This document shows positions 18,107-26,538 of a stretch of DNA of 64,000 nucleotides, one piece after another; position 1 is the first letter of the stretch, and each line of letters opens with the position of its first letter. The DNA lies in contig CALUVL010000010.1 in the NCBI GenBank assembly GCA_944324225.1, forward strand, positions 1 through 64,000. Direction: 5' to 3'. Position numbers and translations under genes: made by a program. The notes under the pieces were generated by a model. It did no database searches and had not been told where the DNA came from. It was given only the letters and a program-made list of their open reading frames with translations. The stretch comes from Candidatus Gastranaerophilales bacterium (lineage in GTDB: Bacteria; Cyanobacteriota; Vampirovibrionia; Gastranaerophilales; Gastranaerophilaceae).

Positions 18107-20269
18107 TCAAACTTTCAAAACTAAATCGTCCAAATTCCGCATATCCAGCACTTCATAGTCTCCATTTTTAAATAATTGAGGATTCGCATCTATATACTCT
18201 TGCGTATAAACATCTTTAAACAATCCCTTAAGCCCTACAGGATTGATTGATACAATCTCTGTATCCGGATAATATGTTTCAGCATAAACTTTTAATTTTT
18301 GCCAGTATTTTACAAGATAAGATAAATTATGATTTTTTATATTTTGGTTTACAGAACCATCAAAATAGCCGCCGGAAGAACAATCGCATCCAACTAAATA
18401 AACACGTTTTGGATTTGTATATAGCGCAAATTGTGTTGCAGGAAATGCTACCGATCCAAAATCCATAAGTCCGCAAAACTCTAAATATGGATAATTAATG
18501 TTTCTAGCATAATCTGAATAATAATGTTTTATTTTAGGATTATTTAAATATTTTTCAGGAATTGTGCATTTATTAATCCAAGATATCATATTGTTTTCCA
18601 AGTATGAACCTGCAAAAATTTCAGCAGGGTAGCTTATAATTTCATCATAATAATTTTTTACAGAAAGGTAATCTTGAATAAATATGTAATCCAGCTTAAG
18701 TTTATAATTTTGAAAAGCTTTATTTACACCGATATGAATAATTCCCGGAATTGGTTCATAATAAGCCATTGAAGGACCGCATGCCACAATTACAACATCT
18801 TTTCCTTCATTGCAACCTTTATACTTCGGGAAAATTTTTGAATGCTGTTCTCTAATAATATTAGATGCAAAGACTTCATTCGAAATATATTGTTTCAATA
18901 TATTGGATTGCTTATTTAATTCTGCAGAAATAAACTCTTTTATTTCACTGCTTAAATAAAGATTATTGCTAAAACTCTTTGATGATTTCTGTTTAACTTT
19001 AAATTTTATTGAAATTCCCAAAAATCGTATGACTTTAAATTTTACTGAACCTTTATATGAATTTCCGATAAAAAAGATTTTATTTAAACATTTTTTTACA
19101 TAAGAACTGACTTTTTTATCTTTTGAAATTTTTATTCTTAAACCTAAGATATTAAAAATTTTATGTTTTTTGATTTTATCGTTCTTAACTGAGAATATTT
19201 TTTGATAGTGAATCTGTATTTTTATTCCGAGTAAATTTAAAACAAAACAAGGGTTTTCATTTCTAAAAATCTTTAAACTTAAAAATTTATTTCTTAAATC
19301 TATATATGGATAATTAAGTTGTTTTATTTTCCAAAAACGATTTTGGCAAATCCAATTTACCTCTTTAATATTATACATCTTTTTTGAATTAGATTCAAAG
19401 AATATTTTTAGTCTTTCTAAGCACATTTTTTGATTCTCTACTGACATAAATTTAATAGGATATAAGATATCTCTTAAATAGATATTTAAGAGGTATCCAT
19501 CATACTGAGCATTATTTTTTTCTAAATCAATACAAACCTCATTTAATTGTTTTAACAATGTCTCAAAAATATACAAAGCATTATTTGAAACATTATATTT
19601 TGAACAAGCTGAATTTGGGCATAATAAATAATTATACAAATTAATATTGATAAAATAGATAATTTTAATATTTAATAAACATTTACGTAAAAATAAAGAA
19701 TCTTCTGCAAAGTCATAATTACTAAATCTTATATGATACCGTTTTATCAAATCTGATTTAAATAATATACGCCACAAAGTACCATTTATTTTTTTTAGGA
19801 TTTCTAATGTCAGAGATTGTTTTCCTGAAAATTGATATGTTCGCCAATTTACCTGCGTCTGATACTCTTTTTCGCTGCAATTTCTTTCGTTAATTACATT
19901 AACACCCCAGCTGACAAGGTCAATTTCCGGATCTTTTAGAAACTCTGCAACTGCAAGCTCATAGCACTGTGGTTCTAACCAGTCATCAGAATCTACAAAG
20001 GCTATATACTCACCTGTTGCAATATCAAGTCCACGGTTTCTAGCAGCAGAAACGCCTGCATTTTCCTGATGGATTACGATTATACGAGAATCTTTCTGTG
20101 CATATTCGTCTAGAATAGCACCACTGTTATCAGGAGAACCGTCATCAACACATATTATCTCTAAATTCGCATATGTTTGATTTATTACGCTATCCAAACA
20201 TTTTCTTAAATACTTTTCTACTTTATATACCGGTATAATTACTGTTATTTTTGGAGTCTTCTCTTCCAT
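18107..20269 (-). CDS. Two-domain glycosyltransferase: GT2 plus sialyltransferase-like domain
   Basis: 720 aa. Residues 7-230 are a GT2/GT-A domain (ITVIIPVYKVEKYLRKCLDS, FVDSDDW as the DxD region). A basic, Ile/Lys-rich middle follows. Residues about 480-720 start VVIVACGPSM and contain FGSVAFPATQFA and KRVYLVGCDCS, the pattern of GT42/DUF115 transferases that use CMP-sugars. One chain could therefore add two sugars in succession. Its ATG overlaps the preceding stop as TAATG, implying translational coupling. The GT2 part is secure and the C-terminal reading is by recalled similarity. Confidence 0.8.
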   Translation of the reverse strand: MEEKTPKITVIIPVYKVEKYLRKCLDSVINQTYANLEIICVDDGSPDNSGAILDEYAQKDSRIIVIHQENAGVSAARNRGLDIATGEYIAFVDSDDWLEPQCYELAVAEFLKDPEIDLVSWGVNVINERNCSEKEYQTQVNWRTYQFSGKQSLTLEILKKINGTLWRILFKSDLIKRYHIRFSNYDFAEDSLFLRKCLLNIKIIYFININLYNYLLCPNSACSKYNVSNNALYIFETLLKQLNEVCIDLEKNNAQYDGYLLNIYLRDILYPIKFMSVENQKMCLERLKIFFESNSKKMYNIKEVNWICQNRFWKIKQLNYPYIDLRNKFLSLKIFRNENPCFVLNLLGIKIQIHYQKIFSVKNDKIKKHKIFNILGLRIKISKDKKVSSYVKKCLNKIFFIGNSYKGSVKFKVIRFLGISIKFKVKQKSSKSFSNNLYLSSEIKEFISAELNKQSNILKQYISNEVFASNIIREQHSKIFPKYKGCNEGKDVVIVACGPSMAYYEPIPGIIHIGVNKAFQNYKLKLDYIFIQDYLSVKNYYDEIISYPAEIFAGSYLENNMISWINKCTIPEKYLNNPKIKHYYSDYARNINYPYLEFCGLMDFGSVAFPATQFALYTNPKRVYLVGCDCSSGGYFDGSVNQNIKNHNLSYLVKYWQKLKVYAETYYPDTEIVSINPVGLKGLFKDVYTQEYIDANPQLFKNGDYEVLDMRNLDDLVLKV

Positions 20270-21348
20270 TATCTAACCTTTCTAAACCTGAATGAAAATT
20301 TAATTCCTAAAATATGTAAAACATACTGATTCTTCTTGTGTTTATAAAAAACACCTAAAAATTTATTTCCAAAAATCCAAACAGGAGTATCAAAAACGTA
20401 TGCAAGCGCCTCTTTTGTTTTACTGTCATGCAAAAGTTCGACCAGTACAGATTCTGAAAAATAAGGATACAATATATCTGCAACCTTTATTGCTTGTGTT
20501 AAAACCTTAGATTTATTGCATTCTCCTGTATAGGTGTAGTCAAATCTCAAATATCGTTCTAATTTAAATAAAACAAATTTTTTCTTATTTAATAATATAT
20601 TCTTATTTTCATAATATAAACAAATAAATTCCAGATTTTTTAGATGCGCCGCAACCACATCCGATTGCTTTGCTTTGATTTTTTCAAAGCCGGAATTTTT
20701 TCGCTGAACATAGTTATAAAAATATTTGTTTATATAATAAGCATATCTGCAATTTACAACATATGTATAGAAAAAAGAATTATCTTCAAGTTCTATAGCT
20801 ACTGGAAACTTAACATTATTATTCTTAATTACGCTGGTTTTAAACATCTTATTCCATACGCAAACATTAGTTTTTAAAACAATATCAGTATTAAGCTCTT
20901 GTTTTCCTACTAGTTGTATTTTGTGATATCCTATTTGACCTTTTATATAATCCGAATTTTTATCAACATCCAAAGGTACAATATTAGCTCCCCAGCAAAC
21001 TAAATCTATTTCAGAATCTCTTTCAAATTCAGCAACAGCCAATTCATAACACTGAGGTTCCACCCAATCATCCGAATCAACAAAAGTTATATATGGAGCA
21101 GTTGCTACATACATACCGGCATTTCTTGCACTGGAGAGGCAGCCATGCTCTATATTTACAACTTTAATTCTTCTGTCATTTCGGGCAAATCGGTCAATTA
21201 TTTGCAGGCAGGAATCTGTTGAGCCATTGTTTACACAAATTATTTCAATATCTTTAAGCGTCTGGTTAACAAGACTCTCCAAACATTTTTTAAGATATTT
21301 TTCTGTATTCCAAATTGGTATAACTACTGAAACCTTTGGTGTTGTCAT
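20269..21348 (-). CDS. Family 2 glycosyltransferase
   Basis: 359 aa. A GT-A domain at the N-terminus has VSVVIPIWNTEKYLKKCLES and FVDSDDW, followed by a variable acceptor region and a basic C-terminus. The start is ATG 21348, which overlaps the rfbG stop as TAATG. The frame is open to 21363 but only within rfbG. Its first 150 residues are close to those of the following gene, including the AVAEFExDxEIDLVxWG segment, so the two GT2 domains arose by duplication. The likely role is side-chain sugar addition on a lipid-linked oligosaccharide at the inner membrane. Confidence 0.9.
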   Translation of the reverse strand: MTTPKVSVVIPIWNTEKYLKKCLESLVNQTLKDIEIICVNNGSTDSCLQIIDRFARNDRRIKVVNIEHGCLSSARNAGMYVATAPYITFVDSDDWVEPQCYELAVAEFERDSEIDLVCWGANIVPLDVDKNSDYIKGQIGYHKIQLVGKQELNTDIVLKTNVCVWNKMFKTSVIKNNNVKFPVAIELEDNSFFYTYVVNCRYAYYINKYFYNYVQRKNSGFEKIKAKQSDVVAAHLKNLEFICLYYENKNILLNKKKFVLFKLERYLRFDYTYTGECNKSKVLTQAIKVADILYPYFSESVLVELLHDSKTKEALAYVFDTPVWIFGNKFLGVFYKHKKNQYVLHILGIKFSFRFRKVR

Positions 21349-22445
21349 TACTTTTTTTCCCATAGATACCCTTTATTGGTGTGTGCCTTAATCTGTTTAA
21401 CACAATAATCGAACATGTCATTTGAGTGCAGGGCTTCTTTGTACCAATCCACTGTAAATTCGATTGCTTCTTTGAGGTTTAGCATCGCCTTCCACTGGAG
21501 CATTCTGTATGCTTTTGTTACATCCAGACTCAAGAGCGTATTTTCATGAACCATTTCTTCACCTGATACATCTACAACTTTTCCCCTGCCGTAGTATTTA
21601 ACAAGGTATTCAACAACTTCCCAAACTGTTTTGTTGCATTCTATCGGAGGCCCGAAGTTGAATCCTTCTGCGTATTTTACAGGATCTTCCATTAACTTCT
21701 GTCCGACTCTTAAGTATCCGCTCAGTGGTTCCATTACGTGTTCCCACGGACGTGTTGCCTTCGGACTTCTGATTTCTATGTCCTTGCCTTCTTCAATAAA
21801 TCTTATACAGTCAGGAATAAGTCTATTGTCTGACCAGTCGCCGCCTCCGATGACGTTGCCGGCACGAACAGATGCTATTGCTTTGCCGTGTTTTGCATAG
21901 TCTTTCGGGTTGAAGTAAGAGTTTCTGTAAGATGAAATCATAAGTTCTGCACACCCTTTTGAGGATGAATACGGATCGTAGCCGCCCATTCTGTCAGTTT
22001 CTTTGTAGCCCCAGATTTGTTCTACGTTTTCGTAGCATTTGTCTGATGTTATCATTACTACTGTCTTTATACAGTCAAATTTTCTGACCGCTTCAAGAAT
22101 ATTTAATGAACCTATAACGTTTGTTTCGTATGTATATTTCGGATCTGCATAAGCAGTTCTTACAAGCGCCTGTGCTGCAAGATGGAAAACAACTTCCGGC
22201 TGATACTTTGCTATAGTTTCTTCCAGCTTTTCGCTGTCACGCACATCTCCTTTAACATCTGCAAATAAATGTTTTTCAAGGTGTGAGGCTTTGTAATTCC
22301 CGCGTTCACTGTATGGCTCAAGTGCATAACCTACAACTTTTGCTCCCAGCATTGTAAGCCAGATTGAAAGCCAGCTCCCTTTAAAGCCTGTGTGACCTGT
22401 TACCAGAATTGTTTTTCCTGCATAAACATTGTTAAAGTTTGACAT
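21348..22445 (-). CDS. rfbG: CDP-glucose 4,6-dehydratase
   Basis: An SDR enzyme making CDP-4-keto-6-deoxyglucose. The NAD motif TGHTGFKGSWL and Y-x3-K in the YDPYSSSKGCAEL segment are present, and the 365 aa length is normal. ATG 22445 (MSNFNN) has AAGGA upstream and overlaps the previous gene by 14 nt. With rfbF it gives the first two steps of CDP-dideoxyhexose synthesis. The next enzyme of the classical route, the C3 dehydrase RfbH, is not in the window. Confidence 0.93.
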   Translation of the reverse strand: MSNFNNVYAGKTILVTGHTGFKGSWLSIWLTMLGAKVVGYALEPYSERGNYKASHLEKHLFADVKGDVRDSEKLEETIAKYQPEVVFHLAAQALVRTAYADPKYTYETNVIGSLNILEAVRKFDCIKTVVMITSDKCYENVEQIWGYKETDRMGGYDPYSSSKGCAELMISSYRNSYFNPKDYAKHGKAIASVRAGNVIGGGDWSDNRLIPDCIRFIEEGKDIEIRSPKATRPWEHVMEPLSGYLRVGQKLMEDPVKYAEGFNFGPPIECNKTVWEVVEYLVKYYGRGKVVDVSGEEMVHENTLLSLDVTKAYRMLQWKAMLNLKEAIEFTVDWYKEALHSNDMFDYCVKQIKAHTNKGYLWEKK

Positions 22446-23334
22446 AAGTTTTTTCCTTTCCAAGAGCAATTACTTCTTCCAATGCCTGTTTAATTGTGTA
22501 TTTAGGCACCCAGCCTATTTCATTCACGAGACGGGAATTGTTTCCGACAACAAATTTATATTGATCACTCATTTGTTCATTAAATACTACGAGATTTTCT
22601 TTTCCAATTAAGCGTGCAATTGTTAGCACATAGTCTTTAATACTGGTCGCTTTCCCTGTTGAAACATTAAAAATTCCGTTTTTATCAGAATCAAGAATTT
22701 CAACGAATGCACAGGCAACATCTTTTGAATAAATATAATCCCGAATAAGGCTTCCACTTCTAATTTCTACTATTTTATTGTTCAACAGAGAACTAATAAC
22801 GTCACCTGTTAATCGTCTTAAGTCTTTTTCAAATCCAAAAGCAGAGAAAATTCTTCCCCATGCGAAATCAATGTTGTTCTGCGCACAGTAAAGCTCTGCG
22901 ATTTCTCTTAAATAATTTTTGCATTTCCCGTAAACATGCTGAGGTTCAAGCAGGCTTGTATATTCATTTAACAACTCCTTACTTTCTGCATACTCAACGT
23001 AAGTCCCTGCTATAACAACTTTTTTACCACCGTGTTGTTTAAAAGATTTTAAGAGTTCAATTGAAGCGGTAAGAAAATCGAAGTTAATATTGTCATTAAA
23101 CATTCCTGTTGTCTGCCACGCAAGATGTAATAAATGCGTTGGTTTTATTTCAGCAATAAGGTTATCCATTGCTGCGTAATCAAATAGATTTCCCTGGACC
23201 CAGTTAATTTTATCACTTTGTACAATATCGCCTGTGGTAAGAGCATATACCTTATAGCCTTTATTAAAAAGCGGCTTTAAAGTTTCTTTTCCGATAAGTC
23301 CTTTTGCCCCGGTTACGAATACTTTTTTAGTCAT
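22432..23334 (-). CDS. NAD-dependent epimerase/reductase (SDR), second copy
   Basis: About 300 aa from ATG 23334 (MTKKVFVTGAKGLIGKE). The Rossmann motif GAKGLIG, catalytic T in GTYVEY and Y-x3-K as YGKCK are present. It is a paralogue of the neighbouring upstream SDR: both share HLAW, AQNNIDF/KQNNIDF and R-x-F segments. It probably reduces or epimerises the 4-keto group of the CDP-6-deoxy sugar, as RfbJ/RfbS/RfbE-type enzymes do. Which sugar results cannot be read from sequence. It overlaps the upstream gene by 8 nt. Confidence 0.85.
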   Translation of the reverse strand: MTKKVFVTGAKGLIGKETLKPLFNKGYKVYALTTGDIVQSDKINWVQGNLFDYAAMDNLIAEIKPTHLLHLAWQTTGMFNDNINFDFLTASIELLKSFKQHGGKKVVIAGTYVEYAESKELLNEYTSLLEPQHVYGKCKNYLREIAELYCAQNNIDFAWGRIFSAFGFEKDLRRLTGDVISSLLNNKIVEIRSGSLIRDYIYSKDVACAFVEILDSDKNGIFNVSTGKATSIKDYVLTIARLIGKENLVVFNEQMSDQYKFVVGNNSRLVNEIGWVPKYTIKQALEEVIALGKEKTYVKL

Positions 23335-24235
23335 TAATATGCTCCTTCCACCAGTCAATGCACTGCTTCAGACCTTCTTCAAGAGTGAATGCCGGCTTCC
23401 AATTTAGTTCTTGTGATAGTTTTGTTGCATCCCCAACAACAATTGGCTCTTCAAAGCCGCTCGGGATTGCACCGTACAAAATTTTTCCCTGATAATTCGT
23501 CAATTCTTTGATTTTTTCTACAATTGTTTTTAATCTTACAGGCTCACCCGAACAAATATTTAGCGCATCTGAAATACTGCTTTCAAAGAATTTAACAAGT
23601 GCATCCGAAACATCCTCCACATGTAAGTAGTCTTGAAACTTTAGACAGTCGCTGACTTTAACATCTTCACCTTTTAACATTGAGGTTATAACATAAGGCA
23701 TCAGCCGCTGAGGACGTTCATATTGACCGTAAAGGTTAAAAATTCTTGCCCATTTGAAATCAATATTATTTTGTTTGCAGTAAGCTTTTGCAATAGTGTA
23801 TAGAGCAGCTTTGGATTTGCCGTAAAGTGATTTGTTATTAAGCGGAGTAAGATTTTCCTTAAAGTAGCCGTATTCGAAATCATATTCTGAAATACTGCCT
23901 GCAATTAAAATTTTTTTTCCACTGTTTTCACAGAAATGTTTTATGAGCTCTATAGATGCTGCAACCCAGTCTATATTACTATTATGGGTATGGCATTTAG
24001 CATCCCCGTACCACGCCAGATGAATTAAATTTTCATACTTACTAGCAGAGATTAATTCTTTTATCGCCTGAGAATCCAGCAAATCAACTGTTATTATATC
24101 AAGATTTTTATGCGTAAAACCGATTTCGTGCTGGAAATTAACTCCGGTAACATTGTATCCTTTTGATATTAAATCTTTAACTAGCTGCTTTCCTATAAAA
24201 CCGGAAGCGCCTGTCACAAGCACTCTCTCATTCAT
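23327..24235 (-). CDS. NAD-dependent epimerase/reductase (SDR), first copy
   Basis: 302 aa with GASGFIG at the N-terminus, S in GSISEY and the catalytic pair in YGKSK. It starts 2 nt after the rfbF stop and so is translationally coupled to it. It is a tandem paralogue of the next gene. The two may carry out successive steps on the CDP-4-keto-6-deoxy sugar, or serve two different branch products. The substrate is unknown. Confidence 0.87.
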   Translation of the reverse strand: MNERVLVTGASGFIGKQLVKDLISKGYNVTGVNFQHEIGFTHKNLDIITVDLLDSQAIKELISASKYENLIHLAWYGDAKCHTHNSNIDWVAASIELIKHFCENSGKKILIAGSISEYDFEYGYFKENLTPLNNKSLYGKSKAALYTIAKAYCKQNNIDFKWARIFNLYGQYERPQRLMPYVITSMLKGEDVKVSDCLKFQDYLHVEDVSDALVKFFESSISDALNICSGEPVRLKTIVEKIKELTNYQGKILYGAIPSGFEEPIVVGDATKLSQELNWKPAFTLEEGLKQCIDWWKEHIND

Positions 24236-24237
24236 CC

Positions 24238-25053
24238 CTAAACAACTCCCGCAAGACTTACATACGCATTCTGCTTATCCCAGACTTTCCACGGTGCCTG
24301 TTTTGTAGCCCACATTTCATCAAGCTCTATCTTATCTCTCAAGGTATCCATAGGCCTCCAGAAGCCGTGATGCTTATACGCTACAAGCCCTCCATGGTTT
24401 GCAATTGTCTCAAGCGGTCTGCGCTCAAAAATTTCGTTTTCATTCCCTTCTTCTATATAGTTGAACACTTCCGGTTCACATACAAAAAATCCGCCGTTTA
24501 TCCAGGCACCGTCGCCTTTAGGTTTCTCTTTGAAGGACGTTATTGTGCCGTCTTCTGCGATGTTTAGAGCCCCAAACCTTCCCGATGGCTGAACTGATGT
24601 CATTGTCATTATTCTTTTGTGCGAATTGTGGAAATCTACAAGTTCTTTGATATTCACATCTGCAACACCATCGCCGTATGTTAGCAGAAACTGTTCATCG
24701 CCTACATAATCCTGTGCTTTTTTAATTCTGGCGCCGGTCATTGCATTCTGACCGGTGTAAAGCATTGTGACCTTCCACGGTTCCGTGCGCATTTTGTGAA
24801 GTTCGATTGTGTTGTCGCGCATATCTATGGTTAAGTCTGAATATCTCTGGTAATAATGCACAAAGTAATCTTTTATTATATGTGACTTATATCCGGTCAA
24901 AATTACAAAATCATTAAAGCCGTAGTGAGAATAAATCTTCATTATATGCCACAGAATCGGATACCCGCCGATTTCTACCATCGGCTTCGGTTTTGTGCCC
25001 GTTTCCTCGCCCAATCTCGTGCCTAGGCCACCTGCTAATATTAGTACCTTCAT
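24238..25053 (-). CDS. rfbF: Glucose-1-phosphate cytidylyltransferase
   Basis: Makes CDP-glucose from CTP and glucose-1-phosphate. The N-terminus KVLILAGGLGTRLGEETGTK and the PKPMVEIGG segment are diagnostic of RfbF rather than RmlA or GalU. From ATG 25053 the product is 271 aa. An alternative ATG at 25071 adds six residues and has GAGG nearby, but family starts favour 25053. It begins 24 nt after the recombinase gene, so that recombinase appears to be the first gene of the sugar operon. Confidence 0.93.
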   Translation of the reverse strand: MKVLILAGGLGTRLGEETGTKPKPMVEIGGYPILWHIMKIYSHYGFNDFVILTGYKSHIIKDYFVHYYQRYSDLTIDMRDNTIELHKMRTEPWKVTMLYTGQNAMTGARIKKAQDYVGDEQFLLTYGDGVADVNIKELVDFHNSHKRIMTMTSVQPSGRFGALNIAEDGTITSFKEKPKGDGAWINGGFFVCEPEVFNYIEEGNENEIFERRPLETIANHGGLVAYKHHGFWRPMDTLRDKIELDEMWATKQAPWKVWDKQNAYVSLAGVV

Positions 25054-25077
25054 TAACTCTTTATACCTCATATACCT

Positions 25078-25605
25078 CTACAAATTTATTCCTGACTTAA
25101 ATCTTGCACTGATTGATTCTTGAACATCAATATAACTCATTGTCTGCGCTGCCGACTGATGTCCGAAATACCATTGCAAAAATGTCAGATCTTTATATTT
25201 CTCGTAATAGTGATATCCGAAAGTTTTTCTCCATGATTCTGCTGACACATCAGAAAATCCAAGCTCCTCGCATACTGTTTTAAAATTCTGGTATGCCGAA
25301 TGACGGCCTAAACGTTTTCCGAAAACTGATGTAAACAAAGGTTCAGAAGCTTTTTTGTTTTCCGTAACTTTGTCTATGAGATTTTGAATTTTGTCCGGCA
25401 AAATATACTCGGCACCTGTTTTCAATTTCAAAGATTTTTTATTTTTAACGTCTTTTACGTCAAGATTTAAAAGATTTACAACTTTCATGCCTGTATTTAT
25501 TGCCAGTTCAAAAAGAAGTAAATCCCTGTCGTTACCTGAGCGCCGGTAGTATGTTTTTATCTGGTTTATTAAATTTTTATCTTTAATCGGTACAGTTTTT
25601 GTCAT
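25078..25605 (-). CDS. FimB/FimE-sized tyrosine recombinase, catalytic set incomplete
   Basis: 175 aa, catalytic domain only, as in FimB/FimE (about 200 aa). It aligns with the recombinase at 25848-26387 through RDLLLF, SVF..RL and RKTFGYH. R126, H149 and Y158 (SYID) of the catalytic set are kept. The first Arg (NTGLR in relatives) is K41 and the HxxR His is E123. It may be inactive, act as a helper, or use altered chemistry. It sits directly between the inverted-repeat element and rfbF, the first gene in the operon direction. Only a weak AAGG precedes the ATG. Confidence 0.85.
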   Translation of the reverse strand: MTKTVPIKDKNLINQIKTYYRRSGNDRDLLLFELAINTGMKVVNLLNLDVKDVKNKKSLKLKTGAEYILPDKIQNLIDKVTENKKASEPLFTSVFGKRLGRHSAYQNFKTVCEELGFSDVSAESWRKTFGYHYYEKYKDLTFLQWYFGHQSAAQTMSYIDVQESISARFKSGINL

Positions 25606-25641
25606 GCCTTAATAATTTTCAATATCTAAAGTATCGACACA

Positions 25642-25663
25642 CCACACAATATGCATTGTGTGG
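25642..25663. repeat. Left inverted repeat of the putative invertible segment
   Basis: Two 9 bp arms, CCACACAAT and ATTGTGTGG, surround a 4 bp spacer ATGC. The 20 bp at 25644-25663 is the exact reverse complement of 25787-25806. The element lies 37 bp upstream of the recombinase ATG at 25605. It looks like a crossover site with two recombinase-binding half sites. Confidence 0.85.
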
Positions 25664-25786
25664 CTTTTATTAAATTAACCTCTTATTTGGATATTATCAT
25701 AAACAAAAATAAAGAATATTACTTTGTTAAAATTTGTAATATTTAAAATCAGTTTTATCAGCAATATAAGGTCAATACAGCGTACA
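25664..25786. promoter_or_regulatory. Putative invertible AT-rich promoter segment
   Basis: 123 bp between inverted repeats, very AT-rich and without a reading frame. A weak minus-strand promoter is possible (TTGCTG at 25764-25759, 17 bp, TATTAC at 25741-25736), and TATGATAAT lies nearby. On the plus strand no good -35/-10 pair is apparent. Inversion would switch whichever promoter it carries towards or away from the recombinase-rfbF operon. Orientation control is inferred from layout only. Confidence 0.5.
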
Positions 25787-25808
25787 CCACACAATGCATA
25801 TTGTGTAT
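25787..25808. repeat. Right inverted repeat of the putative invertible segment
   Basis: CCACACAAT, spacer GCAT, then ATTGTGT (25787-25806); the outer GG of the second arm is replaced by AT. The central spacer is the reverse complement of the one in the left repeat, so the two sites point in opposite directions, as inversion requires. Confidence 0.85.
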
Positions 25809-25847
25809 AAAAAAATCACCAAATTTTATATTTATTTTTAATTTTGT

Positions 25848-26387
25848 CTACAAAATAAAATTTCTGTAACTTTCATCAATGTGGTCTTGTTCAATACCAA
25901 TATAACGCAATGTTATTTGCGGAGAAGAGTGATTAAATATTTTTTGCAAAATAGCCACGTCTTTAAACTGCTTATAATGATGATAGCCAAATGTTTTTCT
26001 TAATGTATGGGTACCTATTCTTTCGTCCAAACCTGCACACCTGCAGGCATTTTTTATTATGTGATACGCTCTAAACCTATCCAGTCTGTTTTGAAATACA
26101 CTTTGAAAAAGAGGTGCATCCGAATCTTTTCCGATTATATATTCTTCAAGCATTGGCTTTAACTTTGAATTAAGCGGAATTTTTTTAAACTTTCCTGTTT
26201 TCTTTTCTATTAATGTGATATAATTTTTATTCCGCACATCACTGATATTAAGAGAGATTATGTCGGATATTCTAAGTCCGCAATTTGTTCCTATCGTAAA
26301 TAGTAATAAATCTCTTTTATTTTTTGATAAAATATTTTCTACTTTTTTAATATCTTTTTTGTTGCGTATAGGTTCCACTACATTCAT
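25848..26387 (-). CDS. FimB/FimE-sized tyrosine recombinase with full catalytic set
   Basis: 179 aa, catalytic domain only, with no N-terminal core-binding domain. All expected residues are visible: R39 (NCGLRISD), the Lys of the beta hairpin (EKKTGK), H127-x-x-R130 (THTLRKTF), H153 (FNHSS) and nucleophile Y162 (LRYIG). AAGGAG lies 7 nt before the ATG. FimB/FimE-type enzymes invert short promoter segments such as fimS. Here the gene ends 40 bp from the right inverted repeat. It is the best candidate for the enzyme that flips the 123 bp segment. Confidence 0.92.
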   Translation of the reverse strand: MNVVEPIRNKKDIKKVENILSKNKRDLLLFTIGTNCGLRISDIISLNISDVRNKNYITLIEKKTGKFKKIPLNSKLKPMLEEYIIGKDSDAPLFQSVFQNRLDRFRAYHIIKNACRCAGLDERIGTHTLRKTFGYHHYKQFKDVAILQKIFNHSSPQITLRYIGIEQDHIDESYRNFIL

Positions 26388-26448
26388 ATTTTTCTCCTTA
26401 TGTCTAAAGTCATACTTACAATAACTTTAAACGTCAGAAAAAAAATTT

Positions 26449-26466
26449 TACCTAATATTTTAGGTA
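26449..26466. repeat. Palindrome between the recombinase and creD-like genes
   Basis: TACCTAA, spacer TATT, TTAGGTA, in the divergent promoter region just before the creD-like -35 box. It could be an operator for either gene. It is unlike the recombination-site repeats. Confidence 0.5.
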
Positions 26467-26482
26467 TTTTTACAAAACAAAT

Positions 26483-26510
26483 TTGACTTCTTGATTGGTA
26501 GTTATATAAT
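26483..26510 (+). promoter_or_regulatory. Promoter of the creD-like gene
   Basis: TTGACT at 26483-26488, a 16 bp spacer and TATAAT at 26505-26510. The transcript would start about 22 nt before ATG 26539 and include the AAGGAGG ribosome binding site. Confidence 0.75.
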
Positions 26511-26538
26511 TGACAAAACGGCATTCAAGGAGGTATAT

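Noticed and set aside
25642-25808. Inverted repeats read as transcription terminators
   Set aside because: Neither hairpin is followed by a T run in the direction of the neighbouring genes, and the two copies are exact reverse complements, which favours recombination sites.
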